Origin: an uncultured Oceanospirillaceae bacterium
Lineage (GTDB): Bacteria > Pseudomonadota > Gammaproteobacteria > Pseudomonadales > Oceanobacteraceae
Length of the DNA: 64,000 nt
Assembly (NCBI GenBank): GCA_937974825.1
Contig: CALJVD010000032.1
Coordinates: 1 to 64,000, forward strand
Direction of reading: 5' to 3'
Part shown: positions 1-10,661 of the stretch, one piece after another
Numbering within the stretch: position 1 is the stretch's first letter
Layout of the letters: each line of letters starts with the position of its first letter
The notes under the pieces: generated by a model
Told to the model about the DNA's origin: nothing
What the model saw: only the letters and a program-made list of their open reading frames with translations
Databases searched by the model: none
Made by a program: the position numbers and the translations under genes

Positions 1-1
1 A

Positions 2-376
2 AGTGCTGGCAGCCAACCTGCTGGTGAGGTACACCCGCTTTCTCTTAAATATTTAACCCAAGCAGGATTTTCCACAGAGGGTCTCAGTAGCCAGTCATTG
101 GATCAATTTGAAGACTATCACCCAGACCTAGTCATCACCGTCTGTGACTCTGCAGCCGGTGAAAGCTGCCCTGCTTACTTTGGCAAAAGCTTAAAAGTAC
201 ATTGGGGTTTATCTGACCCTTCTAAAGTCGAAGGCAGCGAAGCAGAAATTGAAGACGCATTTAAAACTTGTATTCAAGAAATTACCGAGCGCGTTGAACA
301 ACTTAAAAAGATCGCACAACAAAATTTAGATAGCACGAACCTTAAACATTCGCTTGCTGCCATAGGAGCCCGTTAA
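2..376 (+). CDS. arsC: Arsenate reductase ArsC, 5'-truncated by the window edge
   Basis: The frame is open from base 2 with no start, so the N-terminus lies upstream; 124 residues remain. What is visible matches the low-molecular-weight phosphatase-fold arsenate reductases: SAGSQPAG, then [23 protein letters not shown] and HWGLSDPS. These enzymes reduce arsenate to arsenite, using a catalytic Cys in an N-terminal CX5R loop (outside the window) and a second cysteine pair, for which the Cys pair in [10 protein letters not shown] is the candidate. The stop overlaps the arsH start by one base (TAATG), so the two are probably translationally coupled. The electron donor, thioredoxin or glutaredoxin, cannot be decided here. 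The family call is firm; whether the gene is intact is unknown. Confidence 0.9.
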   Translation, partial: SAGSQPAGEVHPLSLKYLTQAGFSTEGLSSQSLDQFEDYHPDLVITVCDSAAGESCPAYFGKSLKVHWGLSDPSKVEGSEAEIEDAFKTCIQEITERVEQLKKIAQQNLDSTNLKHSLAAIGAR

Positions 377-1095
377 TGCCTAACCAAACACCCAACTTAC
401 CCAACATTGAGCCAGACTCTTTTAAAGTACCTAGCCTTAATGAGATGCTGCCTAAGTTCTCAAGTCACAAGCCCAAGATACTGCTGCTTTACGGGTCACT
501 AAGAGAACGCTCATACAGCCGACTAGTGATTGAAGAGTGTGCTCGCCTGCTAAGTGCTATGGGCGCTGAAATAAAAATCTTTAACCCACATGGGTTGCCA
601 CAAACCGATACCGAAGATGCCAGCCATCCTAAAGTACAAGAATTGCGTGAACTAATGGCATGGTCTGAGGGGCAAGTGTGGTGTTCCCCCGAACGTCATG
701 GCTCCATGACCAGTATTTTTAAAAGCCAAATCGACTGGGTACCACTAAACATTGGTGGAGTTCGACCAACGCAAGGAAAAACCCTGGCGGTAATGCAAGT
801 CTGTGGTGGTTCTCAATCATTCAACGCTGTAAACCAAATGCGCGTATTAGGTCGTTGGATGCGCATGGTGACTATCCCTAACCAGTCTTCAGTCGCTAAG
901 GCATTTTTAGAGTTTGAAGAAAATGGTCGCATGAAGCCTTCTCCATACTACAACCGTATTGTGGATGTTATGGAAGAACTAATGAAGTTCACCCTGCTTT
1001 TACGTGACAACAAAGACTACTTTGTTGATCGTTATTCCGAACGCGTTGAAACGGCTGAAGAGCTAAGCCAGCGTGTTAACCAACGTAGTATTTAA
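376..1095 (+). CDS. arsH: Arsenical resistance flavoprotein ArsH
   Basis: A 239-residue NADPH-dependent FMN reductase of the ArsH type. The flavodoxin-like core begins near residue 35 with [15 protein letters not shown], the FMN phosphate-binding loop. [18 protein letters not shown] and the following [13 protein letters not shown] are conserved ArsH stretches. Family members oxidise trivalent organoarsenicals to less toxic pentavalent forms or act as quinone or azo reductases. Length is typical of the family. The start overlaps the arsC stop, and acr3 follows 11 bases downstream after an AAGGAAAA ribosome site, so arsC-arsH-acr3 reads as one operon. The ArsR-type repressor expected for such operons is not in the window and may lie upstream. 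Confidence 0.95.
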   Translation: MPNQTPNLPNIEPDSFKVPSLNEMLPKFSSHKPKILLLYGSLRERSYSRLVIEECARLLSAMGAEIKIFNPHGLPQTDTEDASHPKVQELRELMAWSEGQVWCSPERHGSMTSIFKSQIDWVPLNIGGVRPTQGKTLAVMQVCGGSQSFNAVNQMRVLGRWMRMVTIPNQSSVAKAFLEFEENGRMKPSPYYNRIVDVMEELMKFTLLLRDNKDYFVDRYSERVETAEELSQRVNQRSI

Positions 1096-1106
1096 GGAAA
1101 AGAATC

Positions 1107-2135
1107 ATGGGGTTATTTGAACGCTTTTTATCTGTTTGGGTTGGACTTGCCATTCTTATTGGTATCACTGCCGGCAGTATTATTCCTGACGCTTTTAACG
1201 TTATAGCCACCTTAGAATTTGCTCACGTTAATATTGTTATCGCGGTACTTATTTGGTTAATGATTTATCCAATGATGGTACAAATTGATTTCGCATCCAT
1301 TAAAGACGTAGGCAAAAAACCAAAAGGACTCCTGCTAACGTTAACCATTAACTGGTTTATCAAGCCCTTTACTATGGCGTTATTAGGCTGGTTATTCTTT
1401 AAAGTTCTCTTTGCAGACTTAGTCGACCCAGAAACCGCCACTGAATACATTGCTGGTATGATTTTACTTGGCGTTGCGCCCTGTACCGCTATGGTGTTTG
1501 TATGGAGTCAAATGACTAAGGGTGACCCAAACTACACCTTGGTTCAGGTGTCGCTGAATGACGTTATTATGGTGTTTGCTTTTGCACCGCTTGCTGGTTT
1601 ATTACTGGGAGTTACCGATATTACTGTCCCGTGGGACACACTGCTATTGTCAGTAGTTCTTTATGTGTTAGTGCCATTGATAGCTGGTATTTATACTCGC
1701 AACCAATTTAACAAAGGCGGCGACAGCACAGCCATCAGTCATTTTTTAGCAAAAATGAAGCCTTGGTCCATCATAGGTTTGCTGTCGACGGTGATTTTAC
1801 TCTTTGGCCTGCAAGCAGAAACCATTCTTGATAAACCCGAAGCCATTGTACTTATTGCCATACCATTGTTAATTCAGACCTACGGTATTTTTGCAATCGC
1901 CTACTGGCTTGCAAAACGCATGCAACTACCGCATAACATTGCGGCACCAGCCTGCATGATTGGCACGTCTAACTTCTTTGAATTAGCAGTCGCGGTGGCA
2001 ATTTCTCTGTTTGGTTTACACTCTGGTGCAGCTCTAGCAACGGTAGTGGGTGTGTTAGTTGAAGTACCCGTCATGCTATCGCTAGTGTGGTTTGCTAACC
2101 GAACTCGTCACTGGTTTGGCGAAAGCCCTAGATAA
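1107..2135 (+). CDS. acr3: Arsenite efflux transporter, ACR3 family
   Basis: A 342-residue polytopic inner-membrane protein of the ACR3 (BASS superfamily) type, which exports arsenite using the proton gradient. About ten hydrophobic segments are evident. The family's conserved cysteine sits in [15 protein letters not shown] (Cys126), and the conserved acidic residue lies in [11 protein letters not shown] near the C-terminus. It is not related to the ArsB family. It follows arsH by 11 bases with a good ribosome site and closes the arsenic operon: ArsC makes arsenite, ACR3 exports it, and ArsH deals with organoarsenicals. The next gene begins 65 bases further on. Confidence 0.96.
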   Translation: MGLFERFLSVWVGLAILIGITAGSIIPDAFNVIATLEFAHVNIVIAVLIWLMIYPMMVQIDFASIKDVGKKPKGLLLTLTINWFIKPFTMALLGWLFFKVLFADLVDPETATEYIAGMILLGVAPCTAMVFVWSQMTKGDPNYTLVQVSLNDVIMVFAFAPLAGLLLGVTDITVPWDTLLLSVVLYVLVPLIAGIYTRNQFNKGGDSTAISHFLAKMKPWSIIGLLSTVILLFGLQAETILDKPEAIVLIAIPLLIQTYGIFAIAYWLAKRMQLPHNIAAPACMIGTSNFFELAVAVAISLFGLHSGAALATVVGVLVEVPVMLSLVWFANRTRHWFGESPR

Positions 2136-2200
2136 GGGTTAAGTTAATGTTGTTTTTAAGCTAACCTAACGCTTCTTTATTATTTAAGACGAATATTTCC

Positions 2201-2974
2201 ATGTGCGAATTACTTGGCATGAGTGCCAATACTCCAACTGACTTATGTTTTAGCTTTACAGGTTTAACTCAGCGTGGTGGTAATACAGGACCGCATAAAG
2301 ATGGCTGGGGCGTTGCCTTTTACGATGGCAAAGGGGTTAGACAATTCCATGATCCTGAACCCAGTGCAACCTCCCCTATTGCAGAGTTAGTACAGAACTA
2401 TCCTATTAAAAGCAAAACCGCAATTTGCCATATTCGCCAAGCTAACGTTGGAAACATTACCCTAGCCAACACACATCCATTTGTACGTGAATTATGGGGG
2501 CGCTACTGGGTGTTTGCACACAACGGACAGCTACCTGCCTTTACTGGTATAAAAGGTGCTTATGAGCCTGTAGGCGACACCGATAGCGAAACTATCTTCT
2601 GTGACATCATGAACAAAGTTCGTTCAGATCTGCCGCGTGATGCCATGCCCGAGCAACTCGCAAAAACCTTAGCCGGTTACGCACAAGAATACGCCGAGGC
2701 AGGCGTGTTTAACTGTTTGTTAAGCAATGGTGATTGGCTCTTTACCTACTGCAGCACAAAACTTGCCAGCATTACGCGCCGCGCGCCTTTTGGCCCAGCG
2801 CAATTAAAAGACGCTGATGTCACTGTCGATTTTAGTGCAGTAACGACACCTAATGATGTGGTTAGTATTATTGCCACCGAACCATTAACGCATCATGAAA
2901 ACTGGGATATTTATGAACCAGGTGAATGGAAGTTGTGGCAAAGCGGTGAAGTGCTTTTGCAGGGTAAGTGTTAG
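2201..2974 (+). CDS. Class II glutamine amidotransferase, YafJ-like
   Basis: A 257-residue stand-alone Ntn-type glutaminase domain. The nucleophile would be Cys2, exposed after Met removal (MCELLGMSAN). Further family marks are DGWGVAFY, ICHIRQAN, NTHPFVRELWG and FAHNGQL, which form the glutamine and oxyanion pocket. Proteins of this set (E. coli YafJ-like) hydrolyse glutamine or act on gamma-glutamyl compounds; the physiological substrate is mostly unknown. No partner synthetase domain is attached. It ends 3 bases before the alkaline phosphatase start, so the two may be cotranscribed. Family confident, substrate unknown. Confidence 0.9.
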   Translation: MCELLGMSANTPTDLCFSFTGLTQRGGNTGPHKDGWGVAFYDGKGVRQFHDPEPSATSPIAELVQNYPIKSKTAICHIRQANVGNITLANTHPFVRELWGRYWVFAHNGQLPAFTGIKGAYEPVGDTDSETIFCDIMNKVRSDLPRDAMPEQLAKTLAGYAQEYAEAGVFNCLLSNGDWLFTYCSTKLASITRRAPFGPAQLKDADVTVDFSAVTTPNDVVSIIATEPLTHHENWDIYEPGEWKLWQSGEVLLQGKC

Positions 2975-2977
2975 TCT

Positions 2978-4489
2978 ATGAGAAAGTTTATATGGGCGTT
3001 AGCGGCTCTTTTTATTGTTCATTCCTCTGTTGCTGAAAACAATAAAGTTAAAAATGTCATCTTACTAATAGGTGATGGCATGGGCGCCCCTCAGGTTGGT
3101 TTATTAGAGTCTTACGCCCAACATGCCACTAACAATATTTATGCCGACAAACCCACTGCCCTGCAAAGCTTAGCTGCGCAAGGTAAAACAGTTCTTTCAC
3201 TGACCAGTCCTCATGATGTTTTAGTGACAGATTCTGCTTGCTCGGCAACGCAATTAGCCACAGGCATCAGCAGCCGTAGCGAAATGATTGGTTTAGACCA
3301 TAACGGCAACCCTGCTGAAACGGTTTTAGAGCGCGCTAAACGTTTAGGTAAGGTGACAGGCTTGGTCTCAGATACGCGTATCACCCATGCCACACCAGCA
3401 GCCTTTGCCGCACACCAGGCTCACCGCAGTATGGAAACCGAGATTGCCGAAGACTTAATTCACAATCAAGTTGACCTACTATTATCAGGTGGGCTCAGTT
3501 TTTTTCTACCTAAAGAAAAAGAACGGCTGACCACCACTCAACAACATTTGATCTTTAAAGCTAATCTAACGGTTAAATCCCGCCGTAACGACAATATAAA
3601 CTTACTCACCAGTGCCACAGAAAAAGGCTATCAACTCGCATTCTCACAAGCTCAGTTACATGGCATTAAAGAATTGCCTGTACTGGGTTTATTTAGTAAC
3701 TCGGTTATGACCGATGCTTTAACCGAACGCAATGACACTAAACGTACTTACCCCAGCCTGAAAGAAATGACCGAAAAAGCGCTAGCGCTGTTAGAGCAGC
3801 ATGAACAAGGTTTTTTCTTAATGGTTGAAAGTGGGCAAATAGATTGGACTGGCCACAATAATGATGCCGGTGGTTTACTGCACGAGATGCTTAGAATGGA
3901 TGACAGCCTGCAGTCGATTTTGACTTGGGCTAAAGACCGTAACGATACTTTAATAGTGGTAACAGGTGATCATGAAACCGGTGGATTCGGTTTTTCATAC
4001 AGCAACACCCCTACCGCAAATACTCCTAAGTTAAGTGGTACTGCTTTTAAAAATAAAACCTTCGCACCGAACTATAACTTTGCCCCAACCCATTTACTCG
4101 ACAAGCTGTATGCCCAAAAGAAAGGAACTTACTCCCTCTGGTATGAGGCCATAGAAAAAGGAAAAGGCGGATACCCAACTGTTGAGTCGCTAATGAATGC
4201 CGTGAACGACAACATGGAATTCAAGATTACTAAAGAACAAGCCGAACGTATTTTGCAACGCCCAGCAAAAACTCAAGACTTTTCTGAGTTTTATGTTTAC
4301 CAAGACGAAATACCTCTTAACCTCTTAGCAAGAGAGTTAGCTGCTCAGCAGAACGTTGTATGGGCAACAGGCACTCATACGGCAAGCCCTGTGCCTGTGT
4401 TTGTACTGGCACCACAAGCAACCTTAGATAGGTTCAGTGGTATTATGACGCATGCACAAATAGGTGAAATACTAAAGACTAGCTTCTAA
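2978..4489 (+). CDS. Alkaline phosphatase, PhoA family
   Basis: A 503-residue secreted phosphomonoesterase. An N-terminal signal peptide (about residues 1-19, ending SSVA) implies export to the periplasm. The metal-binding start NVILLIGDGMG carries Asp33. VTDSACSATQLATG holds the candidate catalytic nucleophile Ser86, preceded by Asp85 as in PhoA. ESGQIDWTGHNND and VTGDHETGG supply the other zinc ligands, and a late WATGTHTASPVPVF gives the last His. The length is close to that of PhoA-type enzymes. No Pho box is evident in the 3-base gap to the preceding gene, so phosphate control would have to act further upstream. The 3' end converges on a lipoprotein gene with a 3-base gap and a hairpin spanning both stops. 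Confidence 0.93.
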   Translation: MRKFIWALAALFIVHSSVAENNKVKNVILLIGDGMGAPQVGLLESYAQHATNNIYADKPTALQSLAAQGKTVLSLTSPHDVLVTDSACSATQLATGISSRSEMIGLDHNGNPAETVLERAKRLGKVTGLVSDTRITHATPAAFAAHQAHRSMETEIAEDLIHNQVDLLLSGGLSFFLPKEKERLTTTQQHLIFKANLTVKSRRNDNINLLTSATEKGYQLAFSQAQLHGIKELPVLGLFSNSVMTDALTERNDTKRTYPSLKEMTEKALALLEQHEQGFFLMVESGQIDWTGHNNDAGGLLHEMLRMDDSLQSILTWAKDRNDTLIVVTGDHETGGFGFSYSNTPTANTPKLSGTAFKNKTFAPNYNFAPTHLLDKLYAQKKGTYSLWYEAIEKGKGGYPTVESLMNAVNDNMEFKITKEQAERILQRPAKTQDFSEFYVYQDEIPLNLLARELAAQQNVVWATGTHTASPVPVFVLAPQATLDRFSGIMTHAQIGEILKTSF

Positions 4490-4500
4490 GGGCTAGTCTT
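4475..4500. other. Inverted repeat spanning two convergent stop codons
   Basis: Arms AAGACTAGC (4475-4483) and GCTAGTCTT (4492-4500) are perfect complements around an 8-base loop. The hairpin covers the stop codons of the alkaline phosphatase and the opposing lipoprotein gene. Neither strand has a T-run after it, so it is not a classical terminator. It could protect 3' ends or slow polymerase. Confidence 0.4.
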
Positions 4501-4867
4501 CTACCGATCCTTTCACCTTGTTATACAACTCACCAACGCCATCTTTAGTGTTATGAAAGGCTTTGCTGGCCGACTCTTCTAAGTTGTCCATCACCTCTGG
4601 CGACTTCTCTCTAACATCATCTAAAAAACTTTGTGAGTTTACCTTAGCTTTGTTAAAGGTCTTACCGGCTTTGTCTATCAATGTTCTAGCTGCTTTCATT
4701 GCATTGTTACACTTTTCGGTCTCAGTGTTTTTATCCTGAATATGCAACTCTTCACACTCGTCTAAGGTATGCGTTAATAGCTCAGGCTTTTCTACTAACT
4801 CTTCAACCGTAGGCGCATTACAAGCCACCAAAGTTAATGTGCTAGCGATTAAAATAAGTTTTTTCAT
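4493..4867 (-). CDS. Small lipoprotein of unknown function
   Basis: A 124-residue protein with a lipoprotein signal: a short Lys-rich start, a hydrophobic stretch, then the lipobox LVAC at residues 13-16, so Cys16 should be acylated. The rest is hydrophilic and helix-prone with many Lys, Glu and Asn, including two paired cysteines (DECEELH and TEKCNNA). The C-terminal part (KSPEVMDNLEESASKAFHNT) has the amphipathic look of apolipoprotein- or YtxH-like stretches. I do not recognise the family. The gene stands alone, convergent with the phosphatase and 120 bases from the next gene on its strand. Confidence 0.75.
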   Translation of the reverse strand: MKKLILIASTLTLVACNAPTVEELVEKPELLTHTLDECEELHIQDKNTETEKCNNAMKAARTLIDKAGKTFNKAKVNSQSFLDDVREKSPEVMDNLEESASKAFHNTKDGVGELYNKVKGSVED

Positions 4868-4937
4868 AATGTCAGATTCATATAAGTAGTTAAGGCTGTA
4901 TTAATAAGACTGCATAGATACCAAATAATTCAGACAC

Positions 4938-4960
4938 AAAAAAGCCGGGATATTCCCGGC
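4938..4960 (-). terminator. Rho-independent terminator of the Bax-inhibitor-like gene
   Basis: GCCGGGA (4944-4950) and TCCCGGC (4954-4960) pair around a TAT loop. On the minus strand the stem is followed by six T (top-strand A-run 4938-4943). It lies 28 bases past the stop of the gene ending at 4988. Confidence 0.85.
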
Positions 4961-4987
4961 TTCTAATGCTTTGGTTACTGTAGAAAA

Positions 4988-5713
4988 CTAATCGTCTCCC
5001 ATTACACCAAAGATCTGCAGTAAACTTAAAAACAGGTTGTATAAAGATACAAACAAAGTCACCGTTGCAGAGATATAGTTTGTTTCGCCGCCATGAATAA
5101 TGGCGCTGGTTTGATAGGCAATTAGACCCGTCATTAAAATTACAAACATGCCTGACACCGCTAACGATAACGCAGGCATTTGGAAAAATATGGCACCTAA
5201 GCCTAAAACAAAGGCCAACAAAATCCCCACTGTTAGAGACTTACCCCAACCGCTTAACTCTTTGCCTGTCGCTAACACCCAGCCAGACATAGTAATAAAG
5301 ATTAAGCCGGTTGCACCTAACGCCATAGACACAAGCTCAATACCGTTAGGTAAGCTTAAGTACATATTAACGATTGGCCCAAGGGTTAATCCCATAAAAC
5401 CAGTCAAAGCAAACACTGCCACTAAGCCCATGGCACTGTTCTTGGTTTTCTCAACAAAGAATAATAAACCGAAATAACCTACTAAGGTTAAAATCAACCC
5501 TGGGTGAGGCCAGTTGAATACGATAGACAATGCTGCCACTGCACTACTGAACAACAGCGTCATAGACAACAGCATATAAGTGTTACGTAACACCTTCTGA
5601 CCATCAACGTTTAAAATCTCACGATATTCTGCTGCGTACTCTTGAGCAGGCGTATGATTTGTATTGTGTGGTTCGTCTGACTTCATATTAAGATAGTCGG
5701 GGCGCTTGTTCAT
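4988..5713 (-). CDS. Bax inhibitor-1/YccA family membrane protein
   Basis: A 241-residue integral membrane protein with a soluble N-terminal tail of about 45 residues, then seven closely packed hydrophobic segments. The layout and the C-terminal ending (NLFLSLLQIFGVMGDD) fit the BI-1/YccA (TMBIM) family. Residues such as GPIVNMYLSLPNG and IYQTSAIIHGG-like text are typical; here the latter reads AYQTSAIIHGGETNYI. Family members modulate FtsH proteolysis in E. coli (YccA) or leak calcium (BsYetJ); which role applies here is unknown. It is a single-gene unit with its own terminator. Confidence 0.9.
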   Translation of the reverse strand: MNKRPDYLNMKSDEPHNTNHTPAQEYAAEYREILNVDGQKVLRNTYMLLSMTLLFSSAVAALSIVFNWPHPGLILTLVGYFGLLFFVEKTKNSAMGLVAVFALTGFMGLTLGPIVNMYLSLPNGIELVSMALGATGLIFITMSGWVLATGKELSGWGKSLTVGILLAFVLGLGAIFFQMPALSLAVSGMFVILMTGLIAYQTSAIIHGGETNYISATVTLFVSLYNLFLSLLQIFGVMGDD

Positions 5714-5726
5714 TCAAACTCCTAAA

Positions 5727-5970
5727 TCATTCACGGTTATCATGGCACTCTGCTCTTTCTTTATTGACATGGCAGCGTACACGTTTGAGTAACTTTAACA
5801 TATAAGAATCGTAAATACCTTGTTCTCTTAAGCTAATTAGACAGGATTCATTAGTGGGCCTTCCTCTTAGAAACTCCTTATGTTTTTTAAGGGAAGTATT
5901 GGCAATTAAATACTCAAAGCGTAAGTGTTTAATTTGTCTGCCTACAAGCTAGCGTCTTAGGTTTCGCCAT
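5727..5970 (-). pseudogene. Possible frameshifted small gene, unrecognised
   Basis: The 352-base gap 5714-6065 holds no intact gene but carries a stop-free minus-strand frame from 5948 to the TGA at 5727-5729 (73 sense codons). The translation looks protein-like: RFEYLIANTSLKKHKEFLRG, then ISLREQGIYDSYMLKLLKRV. It has no usable start: its only ATG is late, and a TAG precedes it. In another frame just upstream an ATG at 5970 begins MAKPKTLACRQ and stops after 13 codons. A single indel near 5940-5950 would join the two into a protein of roughly 80 residues. It could be a decayed gene, a sequencing error or chance. I see nothing else in this gap. Confidence 0.3.
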
Positions 5971-6065
5971 CTATACTTAGACTAACGACCTAGTTTACAA
6001 ATTGAACTTAATCTAGCATAAATATCAAACGCATGACTATAAAAAATAATAACAAGGAAAAAGTT

Positions 6066-7703
6066 ATGACTCTTAAAATGCCTTTAGAAATGCTTTACCA
6101 CTGGGAGTCTACCCAGCCAACAACTGTTTATTTAAGACAACCTATTAATGGGGTCTTTGAAGAATACACCTGGGCAGATACTGCTAATCTTGCTCGGCGT
6201 ATTGCCTCTTCTCTTTTGGCATTGGACTTACCCCCGGGCTCTCGTATCGCTATTCTGTCAAAAAACTGTGCTGAATGGTTTATTACTGATTTAGCCATCA
6301 TGATGGCAGGCCATATTTCTGTGCCTATTTATTTTACCGCAGGCAATGACACTATTAGTTATGTGCTTGAACACAGCGGCAGCCAAGCAATATTTTTGGG
6401 AAAACTTGATGACATGAGCAGTCAACTTGAAGCTGTGCCCGACAGTCTTATCAAAATCAGCTTTCCCTACGAAGTAGCCCCTAACAGTATTCACTGGGAA
6501 CAACTTCTGACTCAACCACCGCTAGCCGATACTATAGAACGCTTACCTGATGACACTATGTCAATTATTTACACCTCTGGCAGCACAGGTAAACCTAAAG
6601 GAATTGTCACTAGCTTTCGCGCCTTTGCTTGGAGTTGTCAGGCATTGCAAGAGAAAATCCCTGTTACCCCATCAGATCGCGTAATGAGTTACCTTCCCTT
6701 AGCACATATTACGGAACGTATTTATATTGAAGGTTCAAGTCTATATAACGGCAACAGCGTCTCATTTGTTGAGAGCCTAGACAGCTTTACTAACGATATC
6801 CAAGCGATTAAACCTACTTTGTTCTTATCGGTTCCACGCCTATGGATTCGGTTCCAGATGGGAATATTAGCCAACATCTCACAAAGAAAGCTTAATCTAT
6901 TATTAAAAATACCATTTTTAAATAATGTATTAGCTCGAAAAATCCGCCAAAAACTTGGATTAGATCAAACCTTTATTTGGGGTTCGGGTGCAGCACCAAT
7001 CTCTTCCGCCACGCTTCACTGGTACCATCGTTTAGGCATTAATATTAGTGAAGGTTGGGGAATGACGGAAAACTGTGCCATAGGCACCATTGGCTACCCT
7101 TTTAGAGCCGACAAAATTGGCAGCATTGGTCGTCCTATCTCACCAGAGAACTTACGTATTTCAAATGAAGGCGAAATCCAATTACGCGGCCCTAACGTCA
7201 TGAAAGAGTATTACTTGGCGCCAGAACAAACGGCAGAAGCCTTTACAGAAGATGGTTGGTTTAAAACCGGAGACCAAGGCCGCTTAGATAATGAAGGCTA
7301 TTTGTATATTACTGGCCGCCTGAAAGAAAACTTTAAAACCTCAAAAGGAAAATACATTGCGCCTGTCCCTATTGAAGCCCTTCTTATGGAAAATTCATTG
7401 ATTGAACAGGTTTGTGTTACAGGTACTAATTTAAAACAACCCATCTCCTTACTGGTATTAACCCCTGAAGCTGCACAGACACCTGCCGCCGAGTTAAAAC
7501 GCAGTTTAGAGAAAACCTTAAGGCAAGTTAACGAGCGACTTGAAAGCCATGAAAGGCTCGATTCACTAGTTGTCGTTAATGAAAGTTGGAGTGCTGAAAA
7601 CGGGCTACTGACACCCACGCTCAAAATTAAGCGCTCAGAAATTGAAGCAAAATACGCAGCGCTCATTGAAGCTAAACACAACGAGCCGGTTACTTTTGCA
7701 TAA
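6066..7703 (+). CDS. Long-chain acyl-CoA synthetase / AMP-dependent ligase
   Basis: A 545-residue ANL-superfamily ligase that activates a carboxylic acid, probably a fatty acid, to its acyl-CoA through an acyl-AMP. Motifs visible are the P-loop IIYTSGSTGKPKG, the A5-type GWGMTENCAIG, and the hinge region GDQGRLDNEGYLYITGR followed by KENFKTSKGKYIAP. The gene resembles FAA1/FadD15-type synthetases, which have this LKENFKTSKGKY form. An ATG at 6033 is in frame, but the one at 6066 follows AAGGA at a 7-base spacing, so I chose 6066. The gene is monocistronic and ends before a bidirectional terminator. Chain-length preference cannot be read. Confidence 0.9.
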   Translation: MTLKMPLEMLYHWESTQPTTVYLRQPINGVFEEYTWADTANLARRIASSLLALDLPPGSRIAILSKNCAEWFITDLAIMMAGHISVPIYFTAGNDTISYVLEHSGSQAIFLGKLDDMSSQLEAVPDSLIKISFPYEVAPNSIHWEQLLTQPPLADTIERLPDDTMSIIYTSGSTGKPKGIVTSFRAFAWSCQALQEKIPVTPSDRVMSYLPLAHITERIYIEGSSLYNGNSVSFVESLDSFTNDIQAIKPTLFLSVPRLWIRFQMGILANISQRKLNLLLKIPFLNNVLARKIRQKLGLDQTFIWGSGAAPISSATLHWYHRLGINISEGWGMTENCAIGTIGYPFRADKIGSIGRPISPENLRISNEGEIQLRGPNVMKEYYLAPEQTAEAFTEDGWFKTGDQGRLDNEGYLYITGRLKENFKTSKGKYIAPVPIEALLMENSLIEQVCVTGTNLKQPISLLVLTPEAAQTPAAELKRSLEKTLRQVNERLESHERLDSLVVVNESWSAENGLLTPTLKIKRSEIEAKYAALIEAKHNEPVTFA

Positions 7704-7718
7704 ATACATAGTTACAAC

Positions 7719-7746
7719 AAAAAACGCACCCTTAGGTGCGTTTTTT
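7719..7746. terminator. Bidirectional terminator between acyl-CoA synthetase and yajC
   Basis: CGCACC (7725-7730) pairs with GGTGCG (7735-7740) around CTTA. A six-A run precedes and a six-T run follows, so the structure works on both strands between the two convergent genes. Confidence 0.88.
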
Positions 7747-7768
7747 AATAGCTTAATGCAATGCTTGA

Positions 7769-8128
7769 TTAAGCTTTTAAGCTCTTAATAGTACCTTTTG
7801 GTAACAAAGCCGTTACTGATGCTTTCTGGAAAGGTAATTGAACACCTTCAGACACTTCAACAACAACAAAATCATCGGTCACTTTAGTTACTTTCCCTAA
7901 AATACCGCCAGCAGTAACAACTTCGTCTCCTTTTGCTAAACCACTGATTAGGTTCTTATGCTCTTTTTGACGCTTGCTTTGTGGACGCCATAATAGAAAG
8001 TAAAAGATGACTAAAAAACCACCTAAGAAAATTAGCTGACCAGTAACACCCATTGGATCAGCAGCAGACCCTTCAGCTAACGCAAGGTTGGATGTAGCAA
8101 GCGCTAATGCGGCTAAGAAATATTTCAT
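7769..8128 (-). CDS. yajC: Preprotein translocase accessory subunit YajC
   Basis: A 119-residue single-pass membrane protein that works with SecDF at the Sec translocon. It has an N-terminal hydrophobic segment, a second membrane helix (LIFLGGFLVIFYFLLW) followed by the RPQSKRQKEH family signature, and a small beta-rich cytosolic domain (KGDEVVTAGGILGKV). It is the last gene of queA-tgt-yajC, 42 bases after tgt. In most gammaproteobacteria secD and secF follow in the same operon. Here the operon ends at a terminator 23 bases past the stop, and the next gene is convergent. Confidence 0.95.
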   Translation of the reverse strand: MKYFLAALALATSNLALAEGSAADPMGVTGQLIFLGGFLVIFYFLLWRPQSKRQKEHKNLISGLAKGDEVVTAGGILGKVTKVTDDFVVVEVSEGVQLPFQKASVTALLPKGTIKSLKA

Positions 8129-8170
8129 TGTAAACTCCGTAAGAGACTTATAGTTTCAGTTTATAAATTA

Positions 8171-10377
<2,207 letters not shown>

Positions 10378-10462
10378 GTAGTGATAGACGGAAGCGAGGT
10401 GCATCGGTAGTTTTAAAGGATGGAAGACTACCTGAAATAGCCCTTTAAGTTAAGAAAAATTA

Positions 10463-10490
10463 TTGACACAACGCTGAGACGAGGTATTAT
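10463..10490 (+). promoter_or_regulatory. Sigma-70 promoter of tRNA-Leu
   Basis: Consensus -35 TTGACA (10463-10468), 16-base spacer, -10 TATTAT (10485-10490), followed by a GC-rich discriminator GCGCGCC. That discriminator type is known from stringently controlled stable-RNA promoters. The tRNA begins 28 bases after the -10. Confidence 0.85.
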
Positions 10491-10518
10491 GCGCGCCATC
10501 TAGTTGCTACTTTGATAC

Positions 10519-10605
10519 GCCAGTGTGGCGAAATTGGTAGACGCGTCGGATTCAAAATCCGATTCCTTTACGGGAGTGCCGGTTCGATTCCGGCCACTGG
10601 TACCA
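10519..10605 (+). tRNA. tRNA-Leu (anticodon CAA)
   Basis: An 87-base class II tRNA. The acceptor arms GCCAGTG and CACTGGT pair, with a G-U at the first position, then discriminator A and an encoded CCA. The anticodon stem TCGGA/TCCGA encloses the loop TTCAAAA, giving anticodon CAA for UUG codons. The variable arm has the extra stem expected for tRNA-Leu, and the T arm holds GGTTCGATTCC. Its place beside queA matches the arrangement I recall from Pseudomonas genomes. Confidence 0.97.
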
Positions 10606-10625
10606 AATACTGCTTGCTAGAGTTT

Positions 10626-10661
10626 GATTTTAAAGCACTTTTCTTTCCTAGCTTTAAAATC
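10626..10661 (+). terminator. Possible AT-rich hairpin after tRNA-Leu
   Basis: GATTTTAAAGC (10626-10636) pairs perfectly with GCTTTAAAATC (10651-10661) across a 14-base pyrimidine-rich loop. No T-run follows (CCCCTACTT), so it is a weak terminator candidate or a processing signal for the tRNA transcript. Confidence 0.3.
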
